Assembly (NCBI GenBank): GCA_030649445.1
Contig: JAUSKR010000055.1
Span: 1-7,072, forward strand
Direction: 5' to 3'
Origin: a bacterium
GTDB lineage: Bacteria > Patescibacteriota > UBA1384 > XYA2-FULL-43-10 > 1-14-0-10-43-13
Length of the DNA stretch: 7,072 bases
Shown here: one piece after another, positions 1-6,341 of the stretch
Numbering within the stretch: position 1 is the stretch's first letter
How the letters are laid out: each line of letters opens with the position of its first letter
Notes under the pieces: generated by a model
The model's database searches: none
What the model was told of the DNA's origin: nothing
What the model saw: the letters and a program-made list of their open reading frames with translations, nothing else
Translations under genes and position numbers: made by a program

Positions 1-1128
1 GTGAATCCGCAACTCATCGAGAGTCGGATTAAATGATGTATCGCTGTACAACTTATTTTCAGGATAGATATTGATAACTTGATTGTCGAGATAATTTTGG
101 AATGGATGGAGCTGTTTGTCAGTGGTAGTTAAAGTGCTGGTCAATGAAGCCGGCAAACTTTGCGACAAAACTTTTTGTAAATCGGTCACATATGGACGGA
201 GGATATTATAGTGCGGTTTGAACATCAGGTCGCCACAGATTGAAGCACCGATCAATCTCTCAGCAACAAATTTTTTGCTACCATTGGTCAAAATTTCGCT
301 AAAATATTGACTTTTCTTCAGATTAGTCCGAAAAGTCTTGTAAAAATTATTGTCGGCATCATAACGAGCGCCGAAAAATTTCGCCGCCGCGTCATAACGG
401 TCGTCGGTAACCCGCGCGTCGTCGTTCGTGCGGAAAAAACCCATGACGACACTCAAGTCAGGCCGGTTAGCCGTGTCGAAAGCGTGTGATTCCGGCAGAT
501 CGTAACCAACCGCTCTAGTAACACGAACCGCGACACTTTCGACCAGCCCTTCCTCGTAGGCATCGGCAGCTATCGTGCCTTGATTAAATGAGTGAACGAT
601 CTCGTGAATAAAGGTTTTCGGATCGTCAATTGCCGACTCGGAGTACATTATCAGATTGAGATCCGGCCGATATTGACCGCTAACATCACTCATTCCCCAT
701 TCGTTAAAGTCGGTATTGTTTTCAAGGTCCGGTACCATCACAACGACGACATGGTGATTTTGAAACGGCTCACCGTACATAGAACGGATCGCGGCGATGA
801 TGGCCGGCAATTTCGCTTTGTAATTCGCCAGTGCTTCGGCACCGCCCGGCACGGCACTCCATGAGGCGGCGTATGTATCGAGATCGATGGAATAAGTACT
901 TGTTGGTGTTAGCGCCGGATACGGCTTACCGTACATTGCTGTTAACTTTGCCGGAATCCTTGTCTCGCTGACGGGCAATTTCATTCCTCTGCGACATTCC
1001 GACTCATAGCTGCTGTCTAACATTGATGATGCCTGGACTTGCTTTCTGTGAACTGAGTACCCCCAGATGCTTCCTGAAATTACTAATAGCCCGAGCACCG
1101 ACAATAGAATAATTTTTCTTTTTGACAT
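1..1128 (-). CDS. Membrane-anchored or secreted HExxH metallopeptidase, C-terminus cut by window edge
   Basis: The reading frame runs without a stop from ATG at 1128 down to base 1, giving 376 residues; the 3' end is outside the window. A GGGAGGG Shine-Dalgarno (about 1132-1138) lies 3 nt upstream, so the start is well supported. The N-terminus is MSKRKIILL followed by a hydrophobic stretch to about residue 24, which fits a signal anchor or uncleaved signal peptide, so the protein probably acts outside the membrane. HEIVH at 175-179 gives two histidine zinc ligands and the catalytic Glu. EEGLVES at 192-198 matches the xEGxxE element that supplies the third ligand (probably E193) in gluzincin/peptidase-MA-like enzymes. 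A strand VVVVMVP precedes the helix, and LNLIMY lies just before HExxH, the usual layout of that fold. I do not recognise the subfamily or substrate. It is divergent from acs. Peptidase assignment is confident; biological role is unknown. Confidence 0.82.
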   Translation of the reverse strand, partial: MSKRKIILLSVLGLLVISGSIWGYSVHRKQVQASSMLDSSYESECRRGMKLPVSETRIPAKLTAMYGKPYPALTPTSTYSIDLDTYAASWSAVPGGAEALANYKAKLPAIIAAIRSMYGEPFQNHHVVVVMVPDLENNTDFNEWGMSDVSGQYRPDLNLIMYSESAIDDPKTFIHEIVHSFNQGTIAADAYEEGLVESVAVRVTRAVGYDLPESHAFDTANRPDLSVVMGFFRTNDDARVTDDRYDAAAKFFGARYDADNNFYKTFRTNLKKSQYFSEILTNGSKKFVAERLIGASICGDLMFKPHYNILRPYVTDLQKVLSQSLPASLTSTLTTTDKQLHPFQNYLDNQVINIYPENKLYSDTSFNPTLDELRIH

Positions 1129-1131
1129 CCG

Positions 1132-1138
1132 CCCTCCC
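1132..1138 (-). promoter_or_regulatory. Shine-Dalgarno of the metallopeptidase gene
   Basis: Read on the minus strand, GGGAGGG ends 3 nt before the ATG at 1128. It is the clearest ribosome binding site in the window and fixes this start. Most other genes here have weak or no such motif. Confidence 0.7.
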
Positions 1139-1194
1139 ACTAAAAATAATGGAAAATAAATTTAATTCAAGCCCTACACAAAAGCCTCGTAGAC

Positions 1195-1208
1195 CACGCT
1201 TCAGCGTG
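1195..1208. repeat. Short perfect inverted repeat
   Basis: CACGC (1195-1199), loop TTCA, GCGTG (1204-1208). It sits about 70 bp upstream of the metallopeptidase start and is not followed by a T-run on either strand, so a terminator is unlikely. It could be an operator or a remnant of a dispersed palindromic repeat. Confidence 0.4.
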
Positions 1209-1248
1209 TTAATATTAAACTAAACTAACTTGATTACATCATCTCCAA

Positions 1249-1286
1249 CAAACTAAAGCTTGCCCTGAGCTTGCCGAATGGGTTTG
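1249..1286. repeat. REP-like intergenic palindromic element
   Basis: The core AGCTTGCCCTGAGCTTGCCG, followed by AATGGG, resembles a palindromic sequence (of the type CTTGCCCTGAGCTTGTCGAAGGG) that I know as widely dispersed in intergenic DNA of many bacteria. It is bounded by CAAAC (1249-1253) and GTTTG (1282-1286), which could pair as an outer stem. The resemblance is from memory. Whether the element is repeated in this genome cannot be seen from one window. Confidence 0.4.
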
Positions 1287-1373
1287 CTATACGATGAATA
1301 AGTCCTTTTAATTTTAACCCTTTATTGCATTTTACCCCCCCCGAAAATAAGTCAAATATTGGCGACCCTTGCC

Positions 1374-1379
1374 TAAAAT
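1374..1379 (+). promoter_or_regulatory. Candidate -10 element for acs
   Basis: TAAAAT differs from the sigma-70 consensus TATAAT at one position and would place transcription start near 1386, about 70 nt before the ATG at 1457. No good -35 lies 16-18 bp upstream (GTCAAA at 1351-1356 is the closest), so this is only a candidate. Confidence 0.25.
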
Positions 1380-1456
1380 CACGCGAGACTTTAAGATTAA
1401 GAGGAAACTAATTAATATTGCGGGGCAATCCTAAATTTGCCCGCCGAAAAGAGCTT

Positions 1457-3424
1457 ATGAAAAAAACCGACAACGTGATTAAAAAAGGCGACCTGTATTA
1501 TCCCGGCGAGGAATTTAAGAAAAAGGCGCTGGTTAGCGATGCTTCGGTTTACAAAAAGGCGCTCGAGGATCCGGTCAAATTCTGGGAAAAATTAGCTGAA
1601 GAGCTCGTCTGGACGAAGAAGTGGGACCAGGGCTTTGTTCATAAACCGCCCCACTTTGAGTGGTTTGTCGGCGGAGAATTGAATATTACAGAGAATGCCC
1701 TCGATGAAAATTTGAAAAAGCGGAAAGACAAAATTGCCCTGATCTGGGAGCCCGAGCCGACCGATCAGAAGCAAAAAACCTTCACTTTCGGCGAACTCTA
1801 TCAGGAGGTCAATAAATTTGCCAATTGTCTGAAAAAACTGGATGTAAAAAAGGGCGACCGTGTTGGGATTTATCTGCCGATGATTCCCGAAGCGATCATC
1901 GCCATGCTTGGTTGCGCTAGAATCGGAGCAGTCCACGCCGTTGTTTTCTCGGCTTTTAGTCCAAAAGCACTTCAATTGCGACTGCAAGATACCGAAGCGG
2001 AAATTTTAATCACGGCTGACGGCTATTTCCGTCGCGGTGAGATTGTCAATTTAAAACAAAACGCCGATGCGGCGCTATCGGATGAAAATACCTCACAGAA
2101 CGATCGGGAGAAGCGTGGAACAAGTGTCAAAAAAGTTGTCGTGGTCAAGAGAGCCGGAAATGAAGTCAGGATGCAGTCAGGCCGGGATCTGTGGTGGGAT
2201 GACCTTGTCGGCAAAGAGTCAGACGAATGCCAGCCAGTACCAGTCGGTAGTGAGGATCTATTATTCATCCTTTATACCTCCGGCAGTACCGGTAAACCAA
2301 AGGGTTGCTGCCATGTCGCCGGCGGTTACGCGGTCCAGGCCAAATTTACCGCCAAGTGGATATTTGATTTCAAAGAGAATGATATTTTTTGGTCAACGGC
2401 CGATGTCGGCTGGATCACTGGCCACACCTATAGCTGTTACGGCCCGCTCTTGTCCGGCACAACAGTTGTCATTTACGAGGGCAGCCCGGACTGGCCCTCA
2501 CCCGAACGCTGGTGCCAGATCATTGAAAAATATGGCATCACAACTTTTTACACTGCCCCAACGGCGATCAGAATGTTCAAAAAATACGGCACCGATTTGG
2601 TCAGAAAATACAAACTGGCAACTTTACGACTGATCGGATCTGTCGGTGAACCGATCGATGAAACGGCCTGGGACTGGTATTTCAACGAAGTTGGCAAGGG
2701 CAATTGCCTTCTGCTCGATACTTGGTGGCAGACGGAGACCGGCGGAATTTTAATCACCTCTCTACCAGGCATCGGACCCTTCAAGCCCAGTTTTGCCGGA
2801 TTGCCTTTTCCCGGAGTCAAGGTTGATATTTTGGGAGAAGACGGCAAATCCCTGCCCGCCGGCAAGGAGGGCGATCTGGTCGTGTTGCCACCATTTTCAC
2901 CCGGACTTCTACGCAATATTTATAAAAATCCCAAAAAGTACCTCGAAACCTACTGGAGTAAATTTGGCTCGAAAGTTTATCTGACCAGTGACGGCGCTTA
3001 TAAAGATGAGAATGGCCTTGTCAGAATTCTCGGCCGGGTTGACGATGTCATCAAAGTGGCCGGGCATCGGCTTTCAACCGGAGAGATGGAAAGCGTCATC
3101 GAAAAACACCCGAACATCGCCGAATCGGCTGTCATCGGCATCCCTGATGAAATCAAGGGTGAAGTCCCCGTGGCTTTTATTGTTGTAAAAAATACAAACA
3201 AACCGGCCGACGATATCAAAACGGAAATTATTAATCTGCTTAGAAAAGAAATCGGGCCATTTTCATCACTAAAAACAGTGTACCTCGTCAAAGACCTGCC
3301 CAAAACCAGATCTGGAAAAATCATGCGGCGTGTTTTGCGGAAATTACTTGGCGGCGAAGAATTGGGCGACCTGAGCACCCTAGCCAATCCAGAATGCGTC
3401 GAAGAGATCAAAAAAGTGGTTTGA
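1457..3424 (+). CDS. acsA: Acetyl-CoA synthetase (AMP-forming)
   Basis: Activates acetate to acetyl-AMP and then acetyl-CoA (EC 6.2.1.1), in the cytoplasm. The product is 655 residues from ATG 1457, the usual family length. All landmark motifs are present: N-terminal ACAS_N region with FWEKLAEEL; phosphate loop TSGSTGKPKG at 274-283; ADVGWITGH; GSVGEPI; DTWWQTETGG at 421-430, whose second Trp (424) matches the Trp limiting the pocket to acetate; hinge GRVDDVIKVAGHR from 526, with ribose/hinge residues R527 and D529; and PKTRSGK with the adenylation lysine K621, the lysine acetylated in related enzymes. The A7 motif reads TSDGAY (510-515) instead of TGDGA. ATG 1457 is chosen because its N-terminus matches family length; the frame opens at TTG 1418, behind GAGGAAA at 1401-1407 with long spacing, and would add 13 residues. 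It is the only plus-strand gene. No acetate kinase or phosphotransacetylase gene is nearby. Confidence 0.96.
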   Translation: MKKTDNVIKKGDLYYPGEEFKKKALVSDASVYKKALEDPVKFWEKLAEELVWTKKWDQGFVHKPPHFEWFVGGELNITENALDENLKKRKDKIALIWEPEPTDQKQKTFTFGELYQEVNKFANCLKKLDVKKGDRVGIYLPMIPEAIIAMLGCARIGAVHAVVFSAFSPKALQLRLQDTEAEILITADGYFRRGEIVNLKQNADAALSDENTSQNDREKRGTSVKKVVVVKRAGNEVRMQSGRDLWWDDLVGKESDECQPVPVGSEDLLFILYTSGSTGKPKGCCHVAGGYAVQAKFTAKWIFDFKENDIFWSTADVGWITGHTYSCYGPLLSGTTVVIYEGSPDWPSPERWCQIIEKYGITTFYTAPTAIRMFKKYGTDLVRKYKLATLRLIGSVGEPIDETAWDWYFNEVGKGNCLLLDTWWQTETGGILITSLPGIGPFKPSFAGLPFPGVKVDILGEDGKSLPAGKEGDLVVLPPFSPGLLRNIYKNPKKYLETYWSKFGSKVYLTSDGAYKDENGLVRILGRVDDVIKVAGHRLSTGEMESVIEKHPNIAESAVIGIPDEIKGEVPVAFIVVKNTNKPADDIKTEIINLLRKEIGPFSSLKTVYLVKDLPKTRSGKIMRRVLRKLLGGEELGDLSTLANPECVEEIKKVV

Positions 3425-3459
3425 TTTTATAGAAATCGGCGGTGCTTTCGGGAGGCTCT

Positions 3460-4251
3460 TTATATTTTAAGGCCAAATAGTTTGATTGAAGTCAGACCGA
3501 GAATATCCTGTCGCGTTTGCTCATCTATATCTAGTTCTCGAATTAACTGTAAATGTTTTGGCAAGTCGCACATCGGATAGTCGGTGCCGAAGATAACCGA
3601 ACCGGACCTGCGCTTCAAAGTCTTCTCTAAAATACTTTTAACTTTGTCCCAGCCGCCGCTCATTTCTACAACTTCAGGATCGGCCATAGCCGAAGTATCA
3701 AAATAGATATTGTCGAGACCATCAGTCATTTCAAAACAGTACTCCATCTTTGGCCAGAAATAGTGGCTGATGACGATAGATAGGTTCGGGTATTTCCGAG
3801 CAATCTCGACGATGTATTTCGGGTCGTTATATTGTGCTGCTTCGGGGTCACCGGAGTTAACTCCGGTGTGAATAATTAGGGGAATTATCATCTCGTCGCA
3901 CAACTCGATATCAGGTAAAAAACGATCATCGTTGAGAAATATTTTATCGTGGCCAGGAAATAGTTTCATTGCCACGATCTTTTTGTCTTGAACCAACTTG
4001 CGGAATGGTTTAATTCTGTCTGTCGGCTCAAAAGGGGAGGTTGATCCGACGAACCAGATGTTTTCGGCGCCCTTAAACTCTCTCATAATTATATCGGTAT
4101 TGGCGCACTGGTCGTTTTGGACGTTGTCGGCAATAACAATTGCTCCGTCAATATTATTGGTAACCATATCAGCCCGCATCTTTCTTGCTACTGATTCAAA
4201 AGTCTGTCCTTTATCCAAAATACTTAAATGTGTGTGGCAATCGATAATCAT
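3460..4251 (-). CDS. Amidohydrolase_2-family metal-dependent hydrolase
   Basis: A complete 263-residue TIM-barrel hydrolase of the amidohydrolase superfamily, closest by motif to the Amidohydrolase_2 (ACMSD-like) group. Metal-site residues are all visible: DCHTHL with H6 and H8 at the end of strand 1, H128 in LIIHTG, H163 in IVISHYFWP, and D224 in FGTDYPM. The C-terminus ILGLTSIKLFGL resembles the usual N-A-x-x-L-F closing helix. No signal peptide is seen, so it is cytoplasmic. Family members hydrolyse C-N or C-O bonds or decarboxylate; the substrate here cannot be told. The start at 4251 puts the metal-binding HxH at residues 6-8, as expected; the Shine-Dalgarno is weak. It lies 83 bp after the CYTH gene on the same strand and converges on acs with a 35-bp gap. 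TatD-type DNase is less likely given the FGTDYP ending and overall pattern. Confidence 0.88.
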   Translation of the reverse strand: MIIDCHTHLSILDKGQTFESVARKMRADMVTNNIDGAIVIADNVQNDQCANTDIIMREFKGAENIWFVGSTSPFEPTDRIKPFRKLVQDKKIVAMKLFPGHDKIFLNDDRFLPDIELCDEMIIPLIIHTGVNSGDPEAAQYNDPKYIVEIARKYPNLSIVISHYFWPKMEYCFEMTDGLDNIYFDTSAMADPEVVEMSGGWDKVKSILEKTLKRRSGSVIFGTDYPMCDLPKHLQLIRELDIDEQTRQDILGLTSIKLFGLKI

Positions 4252-4311
4252 TTCTTAAAATTTTTCTGCATTACTTTTCAACTGATTTTCTACTGGCCTT
4301 GATAAACCAAC

Positions 4312-4324
4312 GCGAGAATCTCGC
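4312..4324 (-). terminator. Weak hairpin after the CYTH gene
   Basis: Stem GCGAG (4312-4316) and CTCGC (4320-4324) with a 3-nt loop lies 10 nt past the TAA stop at 4335. On the minus strand it is followed by GTTGGTTTATC, not a real U-tract, so termination would be inefficient and readthrough into the amidohydrolase gene is plausible. Confidence 0.3.
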
Positions 4325-4334
4325 TTTGTCGTTA

Positions 4335-5243
4335 TTATATTCCAAATCTCTTTTTAAAATCGCCCTCCTTGTATTTGGCAAAATCAAAAGACTCATTGGC
4401 CTCTTTGTTTAGCTTATTTATATAGTCGAAAAATGCTGACTGGCTCAGGATTTCCAGGCCGAGATCGGTGCAGATTTTATTTATTTTTTTCAACACGGTC
4501 GGCTTCTTGGACTCGTCATCGACCATAACCTCGGCCTCGAAATAGAAGCTGTGATTTGGCACTTCGACGAGGGAGAATTCGACGCCTTTGTAATCATAAA
4601 CATTGCCGGCTCTGACAACGACAATGCCTTTTTTGTGTCCAAGCGCTGCCAACATCAGCACAAGCTCGTCGAACTGACCTCTTTTTCCGATAATGGAAAG
4701 TTCGCGACGCGATTCATCACTCTTGCCCCATTCACCTTGCTTGACAATGATCTCTGGAACACCAGCTGTCGTCCGGATGCGGATATCGGTCCGGCATTCT
4801 TCGACCAGGCTGCCGCTTTCGGGATCTGGATAGCAAACGCCGATTCGGTCTTTATTGTATTTGAATTTTCCTTCTGCCCGGAAAAGTTTGTCGAGTTTTT
4901 TGAACTGACTACCACTAAGTAATCCCCGGACTTCAATCTCGTATTTTTTTGTCATCATTTTATGTTTAATTGATTTTCGTCTAGTAAATGATCCTCTGAC
5001 TAATCTGAACGCGAGCCTGCCGTCCTTGTACATCATTGGCGTACCGATAAGGTTGCCGCAATCACAAATCAGACTTGGCATATCAGCAGGACTTTTAATA
5101 TCACGATCATGTTGAAGTTGTTCCCATTTTTCTATTCCAAATATTCTGTTGAGATAGCAACGCTTCAGCCAACCACCTGAAGGTCCGTCCTTCTGGTAGA
5201 ATAGAATTTTTTCGCCACACTTCGCACACTTCACATCAATCAT
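4335..5243 (-). CDS. Zinc-ribbon-like domain fused to CYTH (triphosphate tunnel) domain
   Basis: A 302-residue product from ATG 5243. Residues 1-85 hold a cysteine-rich module: C6-x2-C9, C29, and C60-x-C62 followed by GN, which looks like a zinc ribbon of the kind found as small stand-alone proteins. Residues about 100-285 are a CYTH domain: ExExR (E102, E104, R106), DIRIR (R155, R157), IIVK (K168), RREL (179-182), VVVR (R211), EFSLVEV and FEAEV (E236, E238), ending in LGLEILSQSAFFDYI. CYTH proteins bind triphosphates with divalent metal in a beta-barrel tunnel and include class IV adenylate cyclases, thiamine triphosphatases and inorganic triphosphatases; which activity applies here is unknown. 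The signature is usually ExExK; here Arg replaces Lys. Start 5243 is chosen because the domain starts there and AGGGGTGG lies 10 nt upstream; an in-frame ATG at 5291 adds 16 residues, rich in rare-looking Arg codons and without a Shine-Dalgarno. Confidence 0.8.
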   Translation of the reverse strand: MIDVKCAKCGEKILFYQKDGPSGGWLKRCYLNRIFGIEKWEQLQHDRDIKSPADMPSLICDCGNLIGTPMMYKDGRLAFRLVRGSFTRRKSIKHKMMTKKYEIEVRGLLSGSQFKKLDKLFRAEGKFKYNKDRIGVCYPDPESGSLVEECRTDIRIRTTAGVPEIIVKQGEWGKSDESRRELSIIGKRGQFDELVLMLAALGHKKGIVVVRAGNVYDYKGVEFSLVEVPNHSFYFEAEVMVDDESKKPTVLKKINKICTDLGLEILSQSAFFDYINKLNKEANESFDFAKYKEGDFKKRFGI

Positions 5244-5388
5244 CCGTGTGGTGCCACCCCTAGCTCTGAGATATTTGTCGTTTTTCATCATTTTTTGAAG
5301 TTTACTAACTCAACGATAGCACTTTATTGATGAATAATAAAGGAAAATGAGCATAGATCTGTCTTCTCAAAATAATCAGGGCTATTTA

Positions 5389-5412
5389 TCTGACATTGGT
5401 TGATTTGTCAGA
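5389..5412 (-). other. Stem-loop spanning the racemase stop codon
   Basis: TCTGACA (5389-5395) and TGTCAGA (5406-5412) form a perfect 7-bp stem around a 10-nt loop. The TGA stop of the racemase gene (5408-5410) is inside the stem. No U-tract follows on the minus strand, so this is more likely an mRNA 3'-end stabiliser or a chance repeat than an intrinsic terminator. Confidence 0.4.
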
Positions 5413-6142
5413 TTTGTTTGTGATTAATTGCTTGAGTCTCAAAAGAAATTGTTGTTTTAGCGATGTCAACGGAGGCTTCTGCGAGCAGATTAAGAGTATC
5501 AATCATTGGAATATTGGCATTAGTCTGATTTATTGCCAGCGGCAATTCCGTACACCCCAGTATTACAGCTTCGGCTCCTTGAGAAACCAAAGATTGAGCG
5601 ATCCTTAGTAATTCCTTGGCTTCTCTTTTACCATGTTTACCGGCCATGACACTTTCGATAATATTGTTGAGAATTTTTTGTTGGTGATTGTTTACTTGGA
5701 TTAATTCGAAATTATATAGTCGAAATAATTTTTTGTAGATACTCAGGTTTCTGGTAGTTTCAGATGAAAGTAGACCGACGGCAGTATAATTTTTCTTCTG
5801 CACTTCCTGAAGTGCTAACTCGATAATGCTGACGATCGGAATGGATACACTGCCTCTCATTTCTTTGATGAGTGAATGAACGGTATTACAAGCGATGACT
5901 ATAAAATCGGCACCGGCTTTTTCCAGAATCTTTAAACCTTCTTTAAGCTGCCTTAGTACCAGTTTTTTATCTATGATGCCAGTTTCGTCAAAACCATATA
6001 GAGGCAAGCTATAGAGAATAATTTTGGGATAATCAGTATCCTGAACGGCGGAGTATTTAGTTTGTGAATAGGTTATAATCTTTTGATACAATACCGAACT
6101 AGCGCCGGGGCCCATCCCGCCGAGAATTCCAATAGTTTTCAT
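5408..6142 (-). CDS. Aspartate/glutamate racemase family protein, probable aspartate racemase
   Basis: A cofactor-independent two-cysteine racemase, probably interconverting L- and D-aspartate (EC 5.1.1.13). From ATG 6142 the product is 244 residues, the usual size of this family. Key motifs: GILGGMGPG near the N-terminus; ACNTVH with the first catalytic Cys (C85); and GCTEL with the second (C197), each followed by the conserved Thr. PIVSIIE between them is also typical. No signal peptide is seen, so it is cytoplasmic. Start 6142 puts GGMGP at the family's normal distance; an in-frame ATG at 6163 would add MTQHLPK. Neither has a Shine-Dalgarno. The gene begins just after a strong terminator (6175-6197), so it needs its own promoter, readthrough, or regulated antitermination. 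D-Asp could feed peptidoglycan cross-bridges, but glutamate or broad amino-acid racemase activity cannot be excluded from sequence. Local DNA is more A/T-rich than acs. Confidence 0.88.
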   Translation of the reverse strand: MKTIGILGGMGPGASSVLYQKIITYSQTKYSAVQDTDYPKIILYSLPLYGFDETGIIDKKLVLRQLKEGLKILEKAGADFIVIACNTVHSLIKEMRGSVSIPIVSIIELALQEVQKKNYTAVGLLSSETTRNLSIYKKLFRLYNFELIQVNNHQQKILNNIIESVMAGKHGKREAKELLRIAQSLVSQGAEAVILGCTELPLAINQTNANIPMIDTLNLLAEASVDIAKTTISFETQAINHKQI

Positions 6143-6174
6143 TTTTGGTAAATGCTGAGTCATTTTGGACTAAC

Positions 6175-6197
6175 AAAAAAAACAGCCCGGCGGGCTG
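6175..6197 (-). terminator. Strong rho-independent terminator
   Basis: On the minus strand, CAGCCC (6197-6192), loop GCC, GGGCTG (6188-6183) is followed at once by eight T (6182-6175). This is the best intrinsic terminator in the window. It lies 144 nt after the S66 peptidase stop at 6342 and ends 12 nt before the upstream racemase ATG (6163), or 33 nt before the preferred one (6142). It may end the S66 transcript, or belong to a leader RNA or small RNA. Confidence 0.85.
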
Positions 6198-6273
6198 CTA
6201 TTTTAAGATGTGATAAATATTTAAGCTACATCAAAGCAATCCACCAGTGTGAATGTTTGATGTTCGGCGAGCT
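6175..6273 (-). ncRNA. Candidate structured RNA: 3'-UTR, sRNA or racemase leader
   Basis: The minus-strand RNA would begin near 6273 and form a compound hairpin. An 8-bp outer stem pairs 6256-6263 with 6228-6235. A small internal loop follows, then a 6-bp inner stem (6249-6254 with 6239-6244) capped by a 4-nt loop. One inner pair (6241 with 6252) is G-U in minus-strand RNA but would be a C-A mismatch in plus-strand RNA, which favours the minus strand. AGCT at 6270-6273 and 6224-6227 could extend the stem. An A/U-rich linker leads to the terminator at 6183-6197 plus U8. A TATAAA at 6280-6285 is correctly placed as a -10 for a start at about 6273, but no good -35 is seen. It matches no RNA family that I recognise. 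Confidence 0.4.
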
Positions 6274-6279
6274 GTTGTT

Positions 6280-6285
6280 TTTATA
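6280..6285 (-). promoter_or_regulatory. Candidate -10 element upstream of the structured RNA
   Basis: TATAAA on the minus strand, one mismatch from TATAAT, would start transcription near 6273, at the base of the compound hairpin. The -35 region at 16-18 bp spacing does not resemble TTGACA, so this is weak. Confidence 0.22.
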
Positions 6286-6341
6286 TTTGTGACCATGCTA
6301 GTACAGTACCACTTTGACAAATTATTGGCAATAGCCTGCTA

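Larger units (their letters stand above)
1129..1456. other. Divergent intergenic region between metallopeptidase and acs
   Basis: This 328-bp stretch lies between two divergently transcribed genes and should carry both promoters. No convincing ORF or tRNA is visible. It holds two small palindromic elements (1195-1208 and 1249-1286), a run of eight C (1335-1342), a weak acs promoter candidate (1374-1379) and a purine-rich GAGGAAA at 1401-1407. The minus-strand side next to the peptidase is A/T-rich (about 1141-1170), but no strong -35/-10 pair stands out. Confidence 0.6.

Noticed and set aside
592..864. Plus-strand 90-residue frame
   Set aside because: It lies antisense to the metallopeptidase, whose frame carries HExxH and a membrane anchor. 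The plus-strand translation has no recognisable features.
1592..1987. Minus-strand 131-residue frame and several others inside acs
   Set aside because: All overlap the highly conserved acs frame and read as shadows of it, with no Shine-Dalgarno or known motifs.
3425..3459. Shared terminator between acs and the amidohydrolase
   Set aside because: Only a 5-bp AT-rich stem (GATTT/AAATC) without a T-run can be drawn, so no terminator is called.
4551..4922. Plus-strand 123-residue frame
   Set aside because: It is antisense to the CYTH domain, whose motifs are clear. No supporting start signal.
5322..5342. AT-rich inverted repeat (CTTTATT/AATAAAG) upstream of the CYTH gene
   Set aside because: Seven A/T-rich pairs in an A/T-rich gap are easily expected by chance. 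The overlapping TATTAT has no matching -35.
6231..6296. Small 21-codon minus-strand ORF (ATG at 6296) in the racemase upstream region
   Set aside because: No Shine-Dalgarno, no recognisable peptide, and it overlaps the stem-loop. A leader peptide cannot be excluded but there is no run of regulatory codons.
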